NCBI GenBank assembly: GCA_014193115.1
Contig: BJHQ01000018.1
Location: 44,846-108,845, forward strand
Reading direction: 5' to 3'
DNA from: Planctomycetota bacterium
GTDB lineage: Bacteria > Planctomycetota > UBA11346
Length of the DNA stretch: 64,000 nt
Shown: one piece after another, positions 1 through 9,700 of the stretch
Position numbering within the stretch: the stretch's first letter is position 1
Layout of the letters: every line of letters begins with the position of its first letter
Notes under the pieces: generated by a model
Told to the model about the DNA's origin: nothing
Database searches by the model: none
What the model saw: the letters and a program-made list of their open reading frames with translations, nothing else
Made by a program: the position numbers and the translations under genes

Positions 1-212
1 TCGAGACGACCCAGGCGGCGCGATGGAGTGCGCTCAATGCCGAGTCGAGCCCGCCGTGGCGCGGTGGATCCTTCCGCGCGGTTGCCCGTTTGAATGGCCG
101 GCAGAGCGAATGCCTGGTGATGACCCCGGTGGAGATCAAGTAGACCGCAGCTGCCGGGACCGGTTCCGCAACGCGGATGCTTTCGGTCGAACCCGTGGCC
201 TCATGTGGATCG
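1..212. other. No gene seen at the left edge
   Basis: This stretch lies beyond the 3' end of the minus-strand AraC gene. The short plus-strand frames crossing it have no recognisable domain and run into the antisense of that gene. I see no RNA gene, repeat or clear terminator in it. Confidence 0.5.
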
Positions 213-1268
213 CTAGCGCGGAGTCTTCCGCCGAGTGGGCCTGGATTCCTTCGGTTTGTGACTCTCTGGTCGGTTCTGATCGGCTGGAGTCTCAGGCCGC
301 GGCGCATCATGGAGCTGCGACCAGCGGCCCGGGGTCACGCCATGGCGACGACGGAAGGCCCGGATGAAGGTCCCCGTCGATTGGTAGCCGCAGGATGCCG
401 CCACGTCGGAAATGCTCGGCGCCGGCGATTTCTTGAGCATGAGTACGGCCCGGGACAGCGCCATGTTCTCAATGTTCATGCGCAAGGTGCCGCCATTGAG
501 CCGGGCCATGCGGCGATGGAGATGGCGCACCGAGACCCCGGCCAGCGCAGCCAAGGTCGGGAGCGACCAGTCCTCGCCACTCTCAACGTTGCACCTGGCG
601 TGGTACAGGACCATGCTGATCAACGGATCGGTCTCTTTGGGGGCTTCGCTCACCCAAAAGGGTGCCGGTTGATTCCTCGGATCGAGCTTGGCCACCAATT
701 CGGCCAGGAAGGTGGTCAGACGGGCGTCGCTGCGCAACCGATCGCCCAGGGAGTGGAAATACTCGATGCGGACGTGTTTGACCAAGGCGTGGGCGCTGCG
801 CACGAGGTCCTGGGGCAGCACCAGGGGCAGGTCGATTCCCCAGACCTCCTTGGGTGGCGGCTGCTGGATCGAGCTGATGCTGGTGAAGCCGCGTACGAGC
901 CGCTGACCGGTGACTGAGAAGACCAGATGCAGCAGGTTGCACGATGGACCAACCCGCAGCCGGGCAGGACTGCCGGGGCAGAGCAGCAGGGCATGCGGCG
1001 CTGAGAGCAATTGCGCGGGAGCCGGTGTCAGGATCGAAATCCCGCCGCGTACGACGATCACCAGCCGGTAATTCCAGCCCTGGAGCTTGTTCGAGCCGGA
1101 ACCATCAAAGACGAGGTCGCCGGCCGTGAGGTTGAAATGTCCGCAACCCAGTACGGCCGGAGAGTAGCCACCGGAAAGGCACATCGGTTCTTCGGCCATG
1201 GGTCGCAGATTGCTGCTTCGGCGCAAATCAGCAATCAGCGGAACGTCAGAATGGACCGCGCAGGTCAT
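213..1268 (-). CDS. AraC family transcriptional regulator
   Basis: This is a DNA-binding regulator of 351 aa in the longest frame. The C-terminal third (about residues 225-325) holds two helix-turn-helix units: 'LAALAGVSVRHLHRRMARL', then 'ISDVAASCGYQSTGTFIRAF' followed by a 'RRRHGVTPGRW' ending, which is the classical AraC signature. The N-terminal part (about 35-200) looks like a cupin-type sensing domain with many beta-strand stretches; its ligand cannot be told. A basic, disordered tail follows the HTH. An internal ATG at 1199 (MAEEPM) is an equally possible start and would remove 23 residues. The gene faces the same way as the neighbouring CDF transporter, but nothing visible links them. 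Confidence 0.88.
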   Translation of the reverse strand: MTCAVHSDVPLIADLRRSSNLRPMAEEPMCLSGGYSPAVLGCGHFNLTAGDLVFDGSGSNKLQGWNYRLVIVVRGGISILTPAPAQLLSAPHALLLCPGSPARLRVGPSCNLLHLVFSVTGQRLVRGFTSISSIQQPPPKEVWGIDLPLVLPQDLVRSAHALVKHVRIEYFHSLGDRLRSDARLTTFLAELVAKLDPRNQPAPFWVSEAPKETDPLISMVLYHARCNVESGEDWSLPTLAALAGVSVRHLHRRMARLNGGTLRMNIENMALSRAVLMLKKSPAPSISDVAASCGYQSTGTFIRAFRRRHGVTPGRWSQLHDAPRPETPADQNRPESHKPKESRPTRRKTPR

Positions 1269-1301
1269 CCACCCGACCGGCTGCCCGCACCCACCGGGAG
1301 G

Positions 1302-2339
1302 TCAGGGCAGGATGGGACTGGTCGTTACGCCTGATTCCGGAGGTTCGATCCGGGTGGCGCGCTTGACGGTCAGCGGTCCAGCCAGCCGGGTCCCACCACG
1401 ATATGGCTCGCTGCCATCGTGGTCGAGGTGGATGAGCACCGAACCCTGGCCGCTGAAATTGGCCAGCAGGCGTTGCTCAAGCAGCTCAACCACGTCGTGG
1501 GCGGTGGCGACGGTCCAGGTCGCGGGCACGACCAGGTGGAAGTCGATGTGGATCTGGTCGCCGGCTCGCCGTGCGCGCAGGTTGTGGACATCGATCCATT
1601 CGGCAGAACGCAGGCTTTCGATGATCTCCACCACCTTGGTCATCAGCGCCGGGTCGGTCTGATCGAGGAGGCCGGCAACGGCCTCGCGCATCAGACCGAG
1701 TCCGACCCACAGGATATAGCCGGCCAGGATCAGGGCGACGCCGGCATCGGTGCCGACCTGCCAGGGACCAGGCGGCAGCAGCCAGCACACCCCGACTCCG
1801 ACCAGGACTCCGATGCTGGTCCAGACATCGCTGAGCACGTGCTTGCCGTCGGCGACCAGCACCGGCGCGTCCAGGCGCCGGCCGACCAGCTGCAACCACA
1901 GGCCGAGGATCAGATTCACCACCGCGGCGATGCCGATCAGGATCAGGCCGAGATCGAGGCTGGCTGGACCGACGCCGCGAACCACCGACTCGATCGCCTG
2001 CACGGCGATGACCAGAGCTGCCAGGACGATGGCTCCGCCTTCGAAGCCGATCGAGAGCTGCTCCGCCTTGCCGTGGCCATAGGGATGGTCGGCATCCGGC
2101 GGAGCTTCGGCGAATCGCACCGCCCAGTACATGAAACCGACCGCACCGAGGTGGGTCACCGATTCCAAGGCATCCGACAGGATCGCCGCCGATCCGGTGA
2201 TGAACCAGGCGGCGCCTTTGATGGCGAGCAGGACCACGGCCACGGCCAGGCTGACCGCCGCCGCCCGGCGCCGCAGGCCGGACTGGTGCCGGCGCACCTG
2301 GCCGCTGGGCGAGGCTGGATCCACAGGGGGCGCGGTCAT
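1302..2339 (-). CDS. Cation diffusion facilitator (CDF) family transporter
   Basis: This 345-aa inner-membrane protein should export divalent metal ions (Zn, Fe, Mn, Co or Cd) in exchange for protons. The early helix carries 'LSDALESVTHLG' and is followed by the family motif 'HPYGHGKAE' near residue 88. A later helix has 'DGKHVLSDVWTSIGV', the HxxxD metal site of transmembrane helix 5. In helix 2 the usual DxxxD pair reads D-A-L-E-S, so one site residue may differ from the norm; metal preference is therefore open. The last third is a soluble ferredoxin-like CTD with 'DVHNLRARRAGDQIHIDFHL', where the histidines fit the dimer metal site. Length is normal for the family. Confidence 0.92.
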   Translation of the reverse strand: MTAPPVDPASPSGQVRRHQSGLRRRAAAVSLAVAVVLLAIKGAAWFITGSAAILSDALESVTHLGAVGFMYWAVRFAEAPPDADHPYGHGKAEQLSIGFEGGAIVLAALVIAVQAIESVVRGVGPASLDLGLILIGIAAVVNLILGLWLQLVGRRLDAPVLVADGKHVLSDVWTSIGVLVGVGVCWLLPPGPWQVGTDAGVALILAGYILWVGLGLMREAVAGLLDQTDPALMTKVVEIIESLRSAEWIDVHNLRARRAGDQIHIDFHLVVPATWTVATAHDVVELLEQRLLANFSGQGSVLIHLDHDGSEPYRGGTRLAGPLTVKRATRIEPPESGVTTSPILP

Positions 2340-2443
2340 GTCGGCGGCATGCCTGGTTCCTTCCGTCGGCGCAAGGTTTTTCCTGTCCAGGCAGTCGTGC
2401 CGCCGGGCTGGTATCGGGCGCGGCCGGGTGTTAGGACGCCGCC

Positions 2444-2746
2444 ATGCGCTTCCTGTTCGTCACCGTCGATGTCCTGCCCGAGCACCGCGACGCCTTCATC
2501 GCCGCCACCGCCCTCAATCACGCCGGCAGCGTGGCAGAGCCGGGCTGCCGGCGATTCGATGTCTTGAACGACCAGAGTGCGCCGAATCGCTTCTATCTCT
2601 ATGAGATCTATGACGATGCCGCGGCCATTGCCGCCCATCGCGAGACCAGCCATTATCAGCAGTGGTCGGTGACGGTCGGTCCGATGATGGCTGCGCCGCG
2701 CAGCGCGCTCAAAGGCGAGGTGGTGCTTCCGCAGCCGTGGCGATGA
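2444..2746 (+). CDS. Antibiotic biosynthesis monooxygenase (ABM/LsrG-like) domain protein
   Basis: This 100-aa protein consists of a single ABM (dimeric alpha/beta ferredoxin-like) domain. Visible hallmarks are the N-terminal strand 'RFLFVTVDVLPEHRDAFI', 'EPGCRRFDVLND' and 'NRFYLYEIYDDAAAIAAH', followed by the 'ETSHYQQW' helix. Relatives include cofactor-free quinol monooxygenases and the autoinducer-2 isomerase LsrG, so the reaction cannot be assigned. It stands alone, reading away from the CDF gene with about 100 bp between the two starts. Confidence 0.82.
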   Translation: MRFLFVTVDVLPEHRDAFIAATALNHAGSVAEPGCRRFDVLNDQSAPNRFYLYEIYDDAAAIAAHRETSHYQQWSVTVGPMMAAPRSALKGEVVLPQPWR

Positions 2747-2888
2747 TCCTGCTGCGTTGGTCGCCATTCCACAACGAATCGCTTGGTAAAATGATCGGAA
2801 CCAAGATCCGGTGAAGGCCGGATGACGGTTGGTCGCGTCGAACTTTCTTGTACCACGCGGCCGCCGATGCGCATCATGGCCGGTGAGC

Positions 2889-3569
2889 ATGTGGTTGCGT
2901 CCTCTCCTCTGCCTGGCCCTGGCCTGCGCTGCCACACCGGTGGCGAGCACGAGTGGGGTTGTGGTCGAGGAATGGCTCCAAGCGCCGCCGTTGCCGTGGC
3001 TGGCGGAACCGCCTCCGCCTTGGATGGACCGGTTTCCCGCACGACTGCAAGCGACGTCTCTCAACAAACCGCCATCGCCGCCCGTCTTCGTTGCGTCAGT
3101 GCGCCAACCGGCTGTCCGCTCCGCTTCAGCGCAGCCAATCCTGACCGAGCGGTGGCGTGGCCGCTGGGTCACGGTGCGGGCCACCGGCTATTCACCCCAT
3201 GACCGGATCGATTCCGGTTATCACGCCACCAAGGGCTCGTGGCGCTGGATCACCGCTGACGGCCGTACCGATGTGCGTACCCAGCCGTATGGTCTGGCTG
3301 TGCCGCGTCGCGATGGCAATCCGTGGCTGCGCTATGGTACCCGGGTTTTCATCCCCGCCGGGCAAGGCTACCTCGACCAGACCCTGACCCGGGCCGATCA
3401 GCGGGTGTTCACTGTCGATGATACCGGCGCCGCCATCTCCCGGCGCACCCAGGGCAGCGGAACGACCTTTGTCGATCTGCGCTTCGCCACGGAACATGCC
3501 GCCCGCCAGTTCGGCGGCGATAGAGGCTGGCGCTCGATCCGGCTGTTCATCATCGACGAGGTGGACTGA
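2889..3569 (+). CDS. Exported 3D-domain protein (MltA/YorM-like)
   Basis: The chosen ATG gives 226 aa beginning with a clear signal peptide (MWLRPLLCLALACAATPVA), so the protein should be exported; the longest frame starts 60 bp upstream and would hide it. The C-terminal 110 residues form a 3D domain, named for its three conserved aspartates: 'VTVRATGYSPHD', 'YGLAVPRRDGNPWLRYGTRVFIP', 'VFTVDDTGAAI' and 'TFVDLRF' are in the order seen in the double-psi barrel of lytic transglycosylase MltA and YabE/YorM proteins. It is likely a cell-wall hydrolase or wall-binding protein. Its 3' end overlaps the convergent phosphatase gene by 20 bp. Confidence 0.84.
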   Translation: MWLRPLLCLALACAATPVASTSGVVVEEWLQAPPLPWLAEPPPPWMDRFPARLQATSLNKPPSPPVFVASVRQPAVRSASAQPILTERWRGRWVTVRATGYSPHDRIDSGYHATKGSWRWITADGRTDVRTQPYGLAVPRRDGNPWLRYGTRVFIPAGQGYLDQTLTRADQRVFTVDDTGAAISRRTQGSGTTFVDLRFATEHAARQFGGDRGWRSIRLFIIDEVD

Positions 3570-4878
3570 TCTCGACCACCTGGCGGAAGACCGCTGCTCC
3601 ATCGCTGCCGTGGACCGCCAGGGCGACGCTGCCGCGCGTGGGATCCCACTCGACCACGCCGTAATTCTGCTGGTCGGTGCAGCCCGCCACCCGCCGCGGA
3701 TTGACCAGGTCGCGGAAGGTTGCTGAAACCATGCCGGCGGACGCCGCTGACGAGGTCAGCTCGTAGAGCGGAGGCAGACCGGCCCGATCCCACCGGATCA
3801 ACTCGGCCAAGTGGCGGTCGCCGCTGAGGAAGACCAGTCCCGGAACCTTGTGTTCCTGGAAGAAAGCCAGCAATTCCTCCCGCTCGTTGCGGAACAGCTG
3901 CCAGGATTCGAAGCGCTCGGAATAATCCGCAAGGAACTGGCCGCCGCACACGATCAGTTTGAGTGTCGCGGTGCTGGCCAGCAGTTCGCTCTTCAACCAG
4001 GCTTTCTGGGCCGGACCGAGGAGGCTCTTTCCAGGACCATCGGGGGAGCGGTTGGGCGAACGGTCCCAGCGGTCATCGAGCATGAACAACTGCACGTCAC
4101 CGCGCCGGATCGTGAACCAGATGCCTTGGCCGGCGGCAGGTTGGTTGGCCCAGCTCGCCTGGAACAGCCGGCGGCTGTCGCCTTTCAAGGCGAAGGTCCC
4201 GTCGCTGTCGTTGGGGCCGTAGTCGTGGTCGTCCCAGATCGCCAGGCAGGACGCCGAACGGAACAGCGGACGCAGCGCCGAGATGTTCTTGAAGCCCAGA
4301 TGCACCTCTGCCATTTGTCCTGGGCTGTCCCAGTCAGCGGGCAGCAACATGTCATCACCGCCGGGCACCCGGCGAGCTGGTAAGAAATAGCCATTGTCGC
4401 CTATGAACAGAGCCAGGTCGGCGCGTTCCCGGCCGAGGGCGGTCAGGGCTCCGCCAGTGGGCTGGCGGAAACAGGAGGCGAACACCAGGCGGAGCGGAGC
4501 TGCGCTACCGGCGGGCGGGGCGGTGGTGAACGACAGCTCGGCCAGGCCCGCTACCAAATTCAAACCGACTTGATGCGGAGTCGCCGGCGTCAGCCCCGAG
4601 CAGTCGAACCGGACCAGCCGCATCTTCGCCAGTTGGTAGCGAGGCCCGAGGGGGATCTCGCTGGTGGTAGAGGACACGAGGATGCTGGCCACAGAGGGGA
4701 TCGCGGCTGGCTTCCATTGCAGCGTGGGCAGCGGGTCGCTGATCGCCGTGGCGCACCAGATGCTGGCGGTGTGCTCGCCGACCGCACCGACCATCGCCAG
4801 GTCGGCCAATGCCGGAGGCGGATCGGCCGGTTCAGCAGCGGCGATGGCGGGAGCCAGCAGGAACAGGGCAAGGCGCAT
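3550..4878 (-). CDS. PhoD-like metallophosphatase, exported
   Basis: From the ATG at 4878 the protein has 442 aa and a signal peptide (MRLALFLLAPAIAAAEP); the 122 extra codons upstream in the open frame look non-coding. Metallophosphoesterase motifs of the PhoD type are seen in order: 'ASCFRQP', 'LALFIGDNGYF', 'LAIWDDHDYGPNDSDG', 'LFMLDDRW', 'LIVCGGQFL' and 'LVFLSGDRHLAEL'. These supply the Asp, Asn and His ligands for the metal centre. A fibronectin-like N-terminal domain (about 30-140) precedes the catalytic core, as in PhoD. The likely activity is periplasmic phosphodiester or phosphomonoester hydrolysis for phosphate supply; the substrate is unknown. It is divergent from the membrane protein at 4979. 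Confidence 0.88.
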   Translation of the reverse strand: MRLALFLLAPAIAAAEPADPPPALADLAMVGAVGEHTASIWCATAISDPLPTLQWKPAAIPSVASILVSSTTSEIPLGPRYQLAKMRLVRFDCSGLTPATPHQVGLNLVAGLAELSFTTAPPAGSAAPLRLVFASCFRQPTGGALTALGRERADLALFIGDNGYFLPARRVPGGDDMLLPADWDSPGQMAEVHLGFKNISALRPLFRSASCLAIWDDHDYGPNDSDGTFALKGDSRRLFQASWANQPAAGQGIWFTIRRGDVQLFMLDDRWDRSPNRSPDGPGKSLLGPAQKAWLKSELLASTATLKLIVCGGQFLADYSERFESWQLFRNEREELLAFFQEHKVPGLVFLSGDRHLAELIRWDRAGLPPLYELTSSAASAGMVSATFRDLVNPRRVAGCTDQQNYGVVEWDPTRGSVALAVHGSDGAAVFRQVVEISPPRR

Positions 4879-4978
4879 GACCGCACCTTGGCCAACCGGC
4901 CTGGCCTGACAAACGATCCTTTGCCAGGCAGTGCGGAGGGCATGCTTTCCGGCGCGAACGGCGGCGGATGATCGCAGC

Positions 4979-5623
4979 ATGCTGAGGGCGCTGGTCCGGT
5001 TCCTGGTGGCGCTGGTGGTGGGCGGCCTGCTCCTGCCGCCGGTGCTGTCCTGGGTGGTCACTCTGATCCAGGCTCGGCTGACGTTGCCCCAGGATCCGTG
5101 GGCGGCAGCGGTCGGGGCAGGTCTTGGTCTGCTGATGATGCTGTTGTGGCGCCCGTCCTGGTTCTGGCACACCTGGGTCCATGAGCACTGCCACCTGATC
5201 GCCTGTCTGGTGCTGTTCACCAAGGTCCGCGGGCTGAGCGCCACCGACGGACGCGGCGGAGCGGTGGACTATGACGCCGTCGACGCGCTGCGTGGAACGC
5301 TGATCGCCATCGCTCCCTACACATTACCGCTCCTGCTGCTGCCGCTGCTGCTCGCCCAGGAACTGCTGCCAGTCGGCCCGTGGCGCCAGGTCTCCACCGG
5401 TCTGGCATCGCTGGCGTTTTTTTCGCACCTGCACGGGCTGTGGCACAACATCCGTCTCAATCTGACTGGAAGCGACAGCGATCTGGTGCGCACCGGAAGG
5501 CCGCTGGCGGCGGTGCTCATAGTCCTCGGCCTGGCCCTGACGCTGGCCCTGGTCCTGTTGGTGCTGTGGGGAGATCCGCTTGCAGACGGAGTCGCTCAGG
5601 CGGCGAAGTTGGTGTCCGGTTGA
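4979..5623 (+). CDS. Integral membrane protein with HExxH motif, putative M50-like metalloprotease
   Basis: This 214-aa protein is mostly hydrophobic, with about five membrane segments. It contains 'WVHEHCHLIACLVLF': the HEHCH core matches HExxH and is flanked by hydrophobic residues as in site-2 proteases. A later segment, 'HNIRLNLTGSDSDLVRTG', lies after a membrane helix and could give the third, acidic ligand found in M50B-like families. The substrate is unknown. The start was placed at 4979 because the upstream 16 codons are polar and lack a good ribosome site. The fold assignment is inference; the HExxH and the membrane segments are seen directly. Confidence 0.6.
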   Translation: MLRALVRFLVALVVGGLLLPPVLSWVVTLIQARLTLPQDPWAAAVGAGLGLLMMLLWRPSWFWHTWVHEHCHLIACLVLFTKVRGLSATDGRGGAVDYDAVDALRGTLIAIAPYTLPLLLLPLLLAQELLPVGPWRQVSTGLASLAFFSHLHGLWHNIRLNLTGSDSDLVRTGRPLAAVLIVLGLALTLALVLLVLWGDPLADGVAQAAKLVSG

Positions 5624-5911
5624 ACCCGAAGGGCGGAGCTGGCTTCATCTGGTTGCAACCGGCACCATGGCCGAACATGGCATCGACCGGCCGCACGAAA
5701 GGACGGATCAGTTTCCAACTCGTCCACAATCGGGTCCTGGCCGCCAGCATCAGGAATTGCTCCATCCGACCGTTTGTCGCCCAGCCATAGCCCGGACACC
5801 ATTGGGGAACCGTCAAGACCCGTAGGATCTTCCGAAACCTATGGCCGATGCTTCCGAGCTCCCGTCCGGGCAATCTGTTGCTCCATCTCGCCCCAGTATA
5901 AGACTGAATAC
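5624..5911. other. Intergenic region upstream of an AraC gene
   Basis: I find no coding frame with domain content here. The region must hold the promoter of the AraC gene at 5912. No hairpin with a T-run was found after the membrane protein gene. Confidence 0.4.
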
Positions 5912-6649
5912 ATGGATGAAACTTTTGTCATCGAAGACATCTTCCTGACCTTGGTCAACCATCGACCGCGCTCGGTCGTCTCAAGCAATTTCACAGCCCA
6001 TGAATGGCATGAATTGATTCTGGTCAATCATGGCCGGTATCACAGTGAAACCAACGTTGATTCCTTCGTGCTCGAATCCGGTCAAGTGATCTTCTATGGC
6101 GCTGGCACTCCGCATCGTTCATCGGCGCTGGACGGGTCCCGGCTGCAGCTCTGGGTCCTCGGATGGAAAGGATGGCATCCGCCGTGGCCATCAGCTTTCA
6201 CCATCATGGACCACTGCCAGCGCATCCTGTTGGCCCTGTCCTGGGCGCATGACCGGCGCGACGCCCATCATCTGCTGATGGAAAGCCTGGTCAGAAGCTG
6301 CCTGGGAGAGATCGAGGCGGTCCGCAAGCAGCGGCTCGCCCCGTCCGATCCGATCCATCGGGTGAAGAATCTCCTTGAGCAGATGATCTACCGCGAAGTC
6401 AGCCTGGGCGAACTGGCCCGCTCCGTCAACATGACCGCACCGCATCTCTGCCGGAGCTTTTTCAAGGTTTTTTCCGAGACTCCAATGGCCTATCTGTGCC
6501 GACGTCGACTGGAGACCGGATTGATCCTCCATCGTGATGGCCAGGTACCGGTGAAGGAGATCGCCGCCCGGCTCGGATATGCGTCGCCTGCCAGCCTGCA
6601 CCGTGCCATGCGTCGATTTGGAATCAGCTTCCACCAGGATGATGCGTGA
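5912..6649 (+). CDS. AraC family transcriptional regulator, probably of the adjacent symporter/heparinase operon
   Basis: This regulator of 245 aa starts at the ATG beginning MDETFVIED. The N-terminal half is a cupin-type sensor: 'HEWHELILVNHGRYHSETN' followed by 'LESGQVIFYGAGTPHRS'. The C-terminal half carries two HTH motifs: 'SLGELARSVNMTAPHLCRSF', then 'PVKEIAARLGYASPASLHRA'. It ends 51 bp from the convergent 3' end of the heparinase-like gene, so it is the natural candidate regulator of that carbohydrate operon; this link rests on position only. A longer frame from 5774 exists, but its first 46 residues look non-coding. Confidence 0.88.
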   Translation: MDETFVIEDIFLTLVNHRPRSVVSSNFTAHEWHELILVNHGRYHSETNVDSFVLESGQVIFYGAGTPHRSSALDGSRLQLWVLGWKGWHPPWPSAFTIMDHCQRILLALSWAHDRRDAHHLLMESLVRSCLGEIEAVRKQRLAPSDPIHRVKNLLEQMIYREVSLGELARSVNMTAPHLCRSFFKVFSETPMAYLCRRRLETGLILHRDGQVPVKEIAARLGYASPASLHRAMRRFGISFHQDDA

Positions 6650-6700
6650 CCTGCATTGCCAGGGCAATCGCAGCGTGATCAGGCTCGATTGCGAGACGTT

Positions 6701-9700
6701 TCATGGCGATTCGAATCGGATGTCCCCATCAGATACCAACACGATCCGATCTCCCACCCGCCAGCGACGATGGGTTGCGGTTGCCGGCAGCTCCTTGATT
6801 TCCAACGGTTTTTCCCTGCTGATCACCAGGATGGCGGTCACGTCCTGATCTTTCGCATCGATCGGCACTTCGATCCTGCGAGATTTATCGATGGTGTCTT
6901 TTTCAGGATTTTTGTCCTCTACGGAGTTGGGATCGATGACCATTTTGAACGGACTTGTATCGGCCTGCTCCGGTGGGTTGGAAAGGTTCAGTGGATCCTG
7001 TGGTTTGGTTGGACCGGCCTTCTTCTTCTTTTTCGGATTCTCCAGGCGGCCGCGGGCGGCCTCATCGCCGACAACCCGCGGCCGCTTGGCCCCAAGGCGA
7101 GGTTGGGTCCCTTTCGGCTCGACGATGATGCCTTGCAGGCGCCTGCCCTCGCCGCCATCGATGGTGAAAGAACCAGGGCCGAACCCGATCTCTTGCGAAT
7201 AGCCTGTATAGAGATCGGATTTCTCGTCCTGGGTATGCATCTGCCAGGTGCGCCGGCCGCCGCCGACCACCTGATCATGGATCACCACCAGACCAGGCGC
7301 ACCGCACTTCCCGGAATAATCCGTGGCCACGCGGCGCAACATCCGGGTCGGGATTGGTCCCGGATAGGGCTGCATGCGCTCGCGATTCCAGGCCAGCAAG
7401 TCGATTTCCACCTGGCCATTCCCTTGGCGATCGACCTGGACATCGCTGGTCCGACCTTGCCAGATGGCCCCATCGATGCCTTCAACCAGCAGGACGTTCT
7501 CATCATCACGTCCGAAAGCCCGTTTATAACGGTGCGAATGGCTGGTCCAGCAGACCCCCAGACCATCGATCCGGAACGCGCCAGCGTCCTGGAACTGCCA
7601 GGCCGAGTTCGGCAATTGCCGCTTGGCCATCAAGATGGTCGAGCAGTCGTCCTGACGCCAGCCGCTACGCAGGATCATTCCGCCCATGACGCCATCGTGG
7701 ACGAAATTTGGCAACTGTGCTAGGCGCTCAGGCTGGTCTGCAAATGGCAATTCCCAGCCAGCCAGGCCATTGAGGATCGAGGAAATCCCGCCGAATCCAT
7801 AGACCGACCATGACTTGGCGGGTGGATTCGTATTGAATGTGGCAAAGCGCGAAGCAAAGAGAGGCTTCAATGCTGATTGGATCCCTGGATCTGAAAACGG
7901 CAGATCCATCAGGCAAAGGTCTGGACCCATCGACCCTGTTCCGACGGTGAACTGCCATCCACCACCAAGTTTATTCATGGCTTTGAACCTGAAATGCGAG
8001 ACCTGATCGTAGGCGAGGCCCGAGACATTGCGGAGCGCATGCAGGGATCGTGAAACATTCCATGTCCCCGAGGTCGTATATCCGGATCCTTCGAGATTGA
8101 ACCCGCCAGCTCCGAGAACGAACTCCAAACCACGCCAGAAGTTCCGCTCGTTGATGATCCGGGAATTCCGCAGACTCCAATCCTCACGGCCGGACTGCTC
8201 CCACCAGGTCTGCCGTTTTTGCACCAGTTCTGCCCTGCCCCGTCGAACCGCCAGCGCGTCCTCCAGCGATATCCCCTCCAACGGCTCGAATCGAAGCTTG
8301 GCCGAGGTCGAGGCACCGCTTTTCGCTGGCTTCCACGCGATCAGGGCCAGGGCGACCACCCCGTCAGGCAGACGGATGATATCGCCATTCTGCAACCAAT
8401 CGTCTCCGATCCGCAAGCGATAGCTTTCTGCAAGGCCCAATCGGTAGTCGCCTTTGCTGACCAGCACTGGTCCGGCCGCGATGGCCACGCTCCCGTTGGG
8501 ACCCAGCAGCGGACCGAGATCAAACAGGTGCTGATCATATGCAGCCATGATCTGGTCGACGTTCTTTCCGCCACTCGTCTTGATCATCTCCATGGTTTCC
8601 AGGACATTCTTGCGCAATTCAACGATTCCTGGGTGGGCCAGGCACTTGGTCCAGGCCAGGGACGCCGACCCGGCCAAAGCGAGCGGCGGTGGTTCCGCCA
8701 GTCTCCCCATGGCCGGAAGGTCAAACTGGAGGCGGTCCAGGTGCCGCGCATCCGACCAGGGGGTGAAGTCGGCAGCGATCAGCGGACCTGCGCACCTGAA
8801 ATCATCCAATGATACCTCGGTCCCGGCTTGATACGTGGTGATATCGGTGCGTGCCTGCGTGATGGCCTGGACCTGGAATGCACCACGGGCAGGCGGAAAC
8901 GAATCCGCGGGCGGTTTCCCCACCGTGCCGTCCAGGGCATGTAATTGGACGAGATCGGCAGCCCACTCCCAGATTGAATGATTGGAGAAGCAGATCCCAT
9001 TGCCTTTTTGCATGCCGGCCGTGACCCAATTTTCGGTGAGCCAGGCCGTGACCTTGGCCCGTTGGTCGGCATCCAGGAGATCCCAGGCGAGATCGAATGG
9101 GTAAGGGTCCAGTCTCTGATAATCGCTGATTTTGAACGGACCCTGGGGATCACAAATGATGGCGAAGGCGGATCGGAGATAATCAGCATAGACCGGATCC
9201 TGGGTGATCTGCCACACCATGGCAATGGCGGTAAGTTTGGAAAGCGCCAGATCGTTTGTATATCCTTGTCCATGTTCCTTTGGATTGAAGGGGATGGCCA
9301 GGAACGGCTGCACGTTCTCGGCGACCATGCGAACGATTTTGGCCCCGGTGGTTGACCGGCCCCAGGCTCTGGCTGCCTCCAGCCGATCCGCCCGTAGTAA
9401 CAGCCGCGGATGCACGCCTGGTGCCAAGGCCGGGGCGAATCGGGGTGGTTCGACTCCGGCCATCGCCACCACCGCCCCATGCAGCGGAACATCGTTGAAT
9501 ACACCGCGATAGGTTCCACTTGGGTTCGTCTCAGCAACATCGATCTGGTACCACCCGATTCCGCCTTTCACATAGGAATCGCCAGCGATATCCAGGGTAA
9601 TTTCAAAATGCCAACCATCGCCATCATGCCATTGCTTGAGGACGGCTCCCTGCGATTCGGCCCGATTGCGATGCCAGCAATTGGCCCACACCTCGTCATC

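Noticed and set aside
177..917. 246-codon plus-strand open frame
   Set aside because: It lies opposite the AraC gene, whose HTH motifs are unmistakable. Its own translation has no domain.
1419..2567. 382-codon plus-strand open frame
   Set aside because: It is antisense to the CDF transporter with its HPYGHGKAE motif. The His- and Gln-rich translation is typical of shadow frames in GC-rich DNA.
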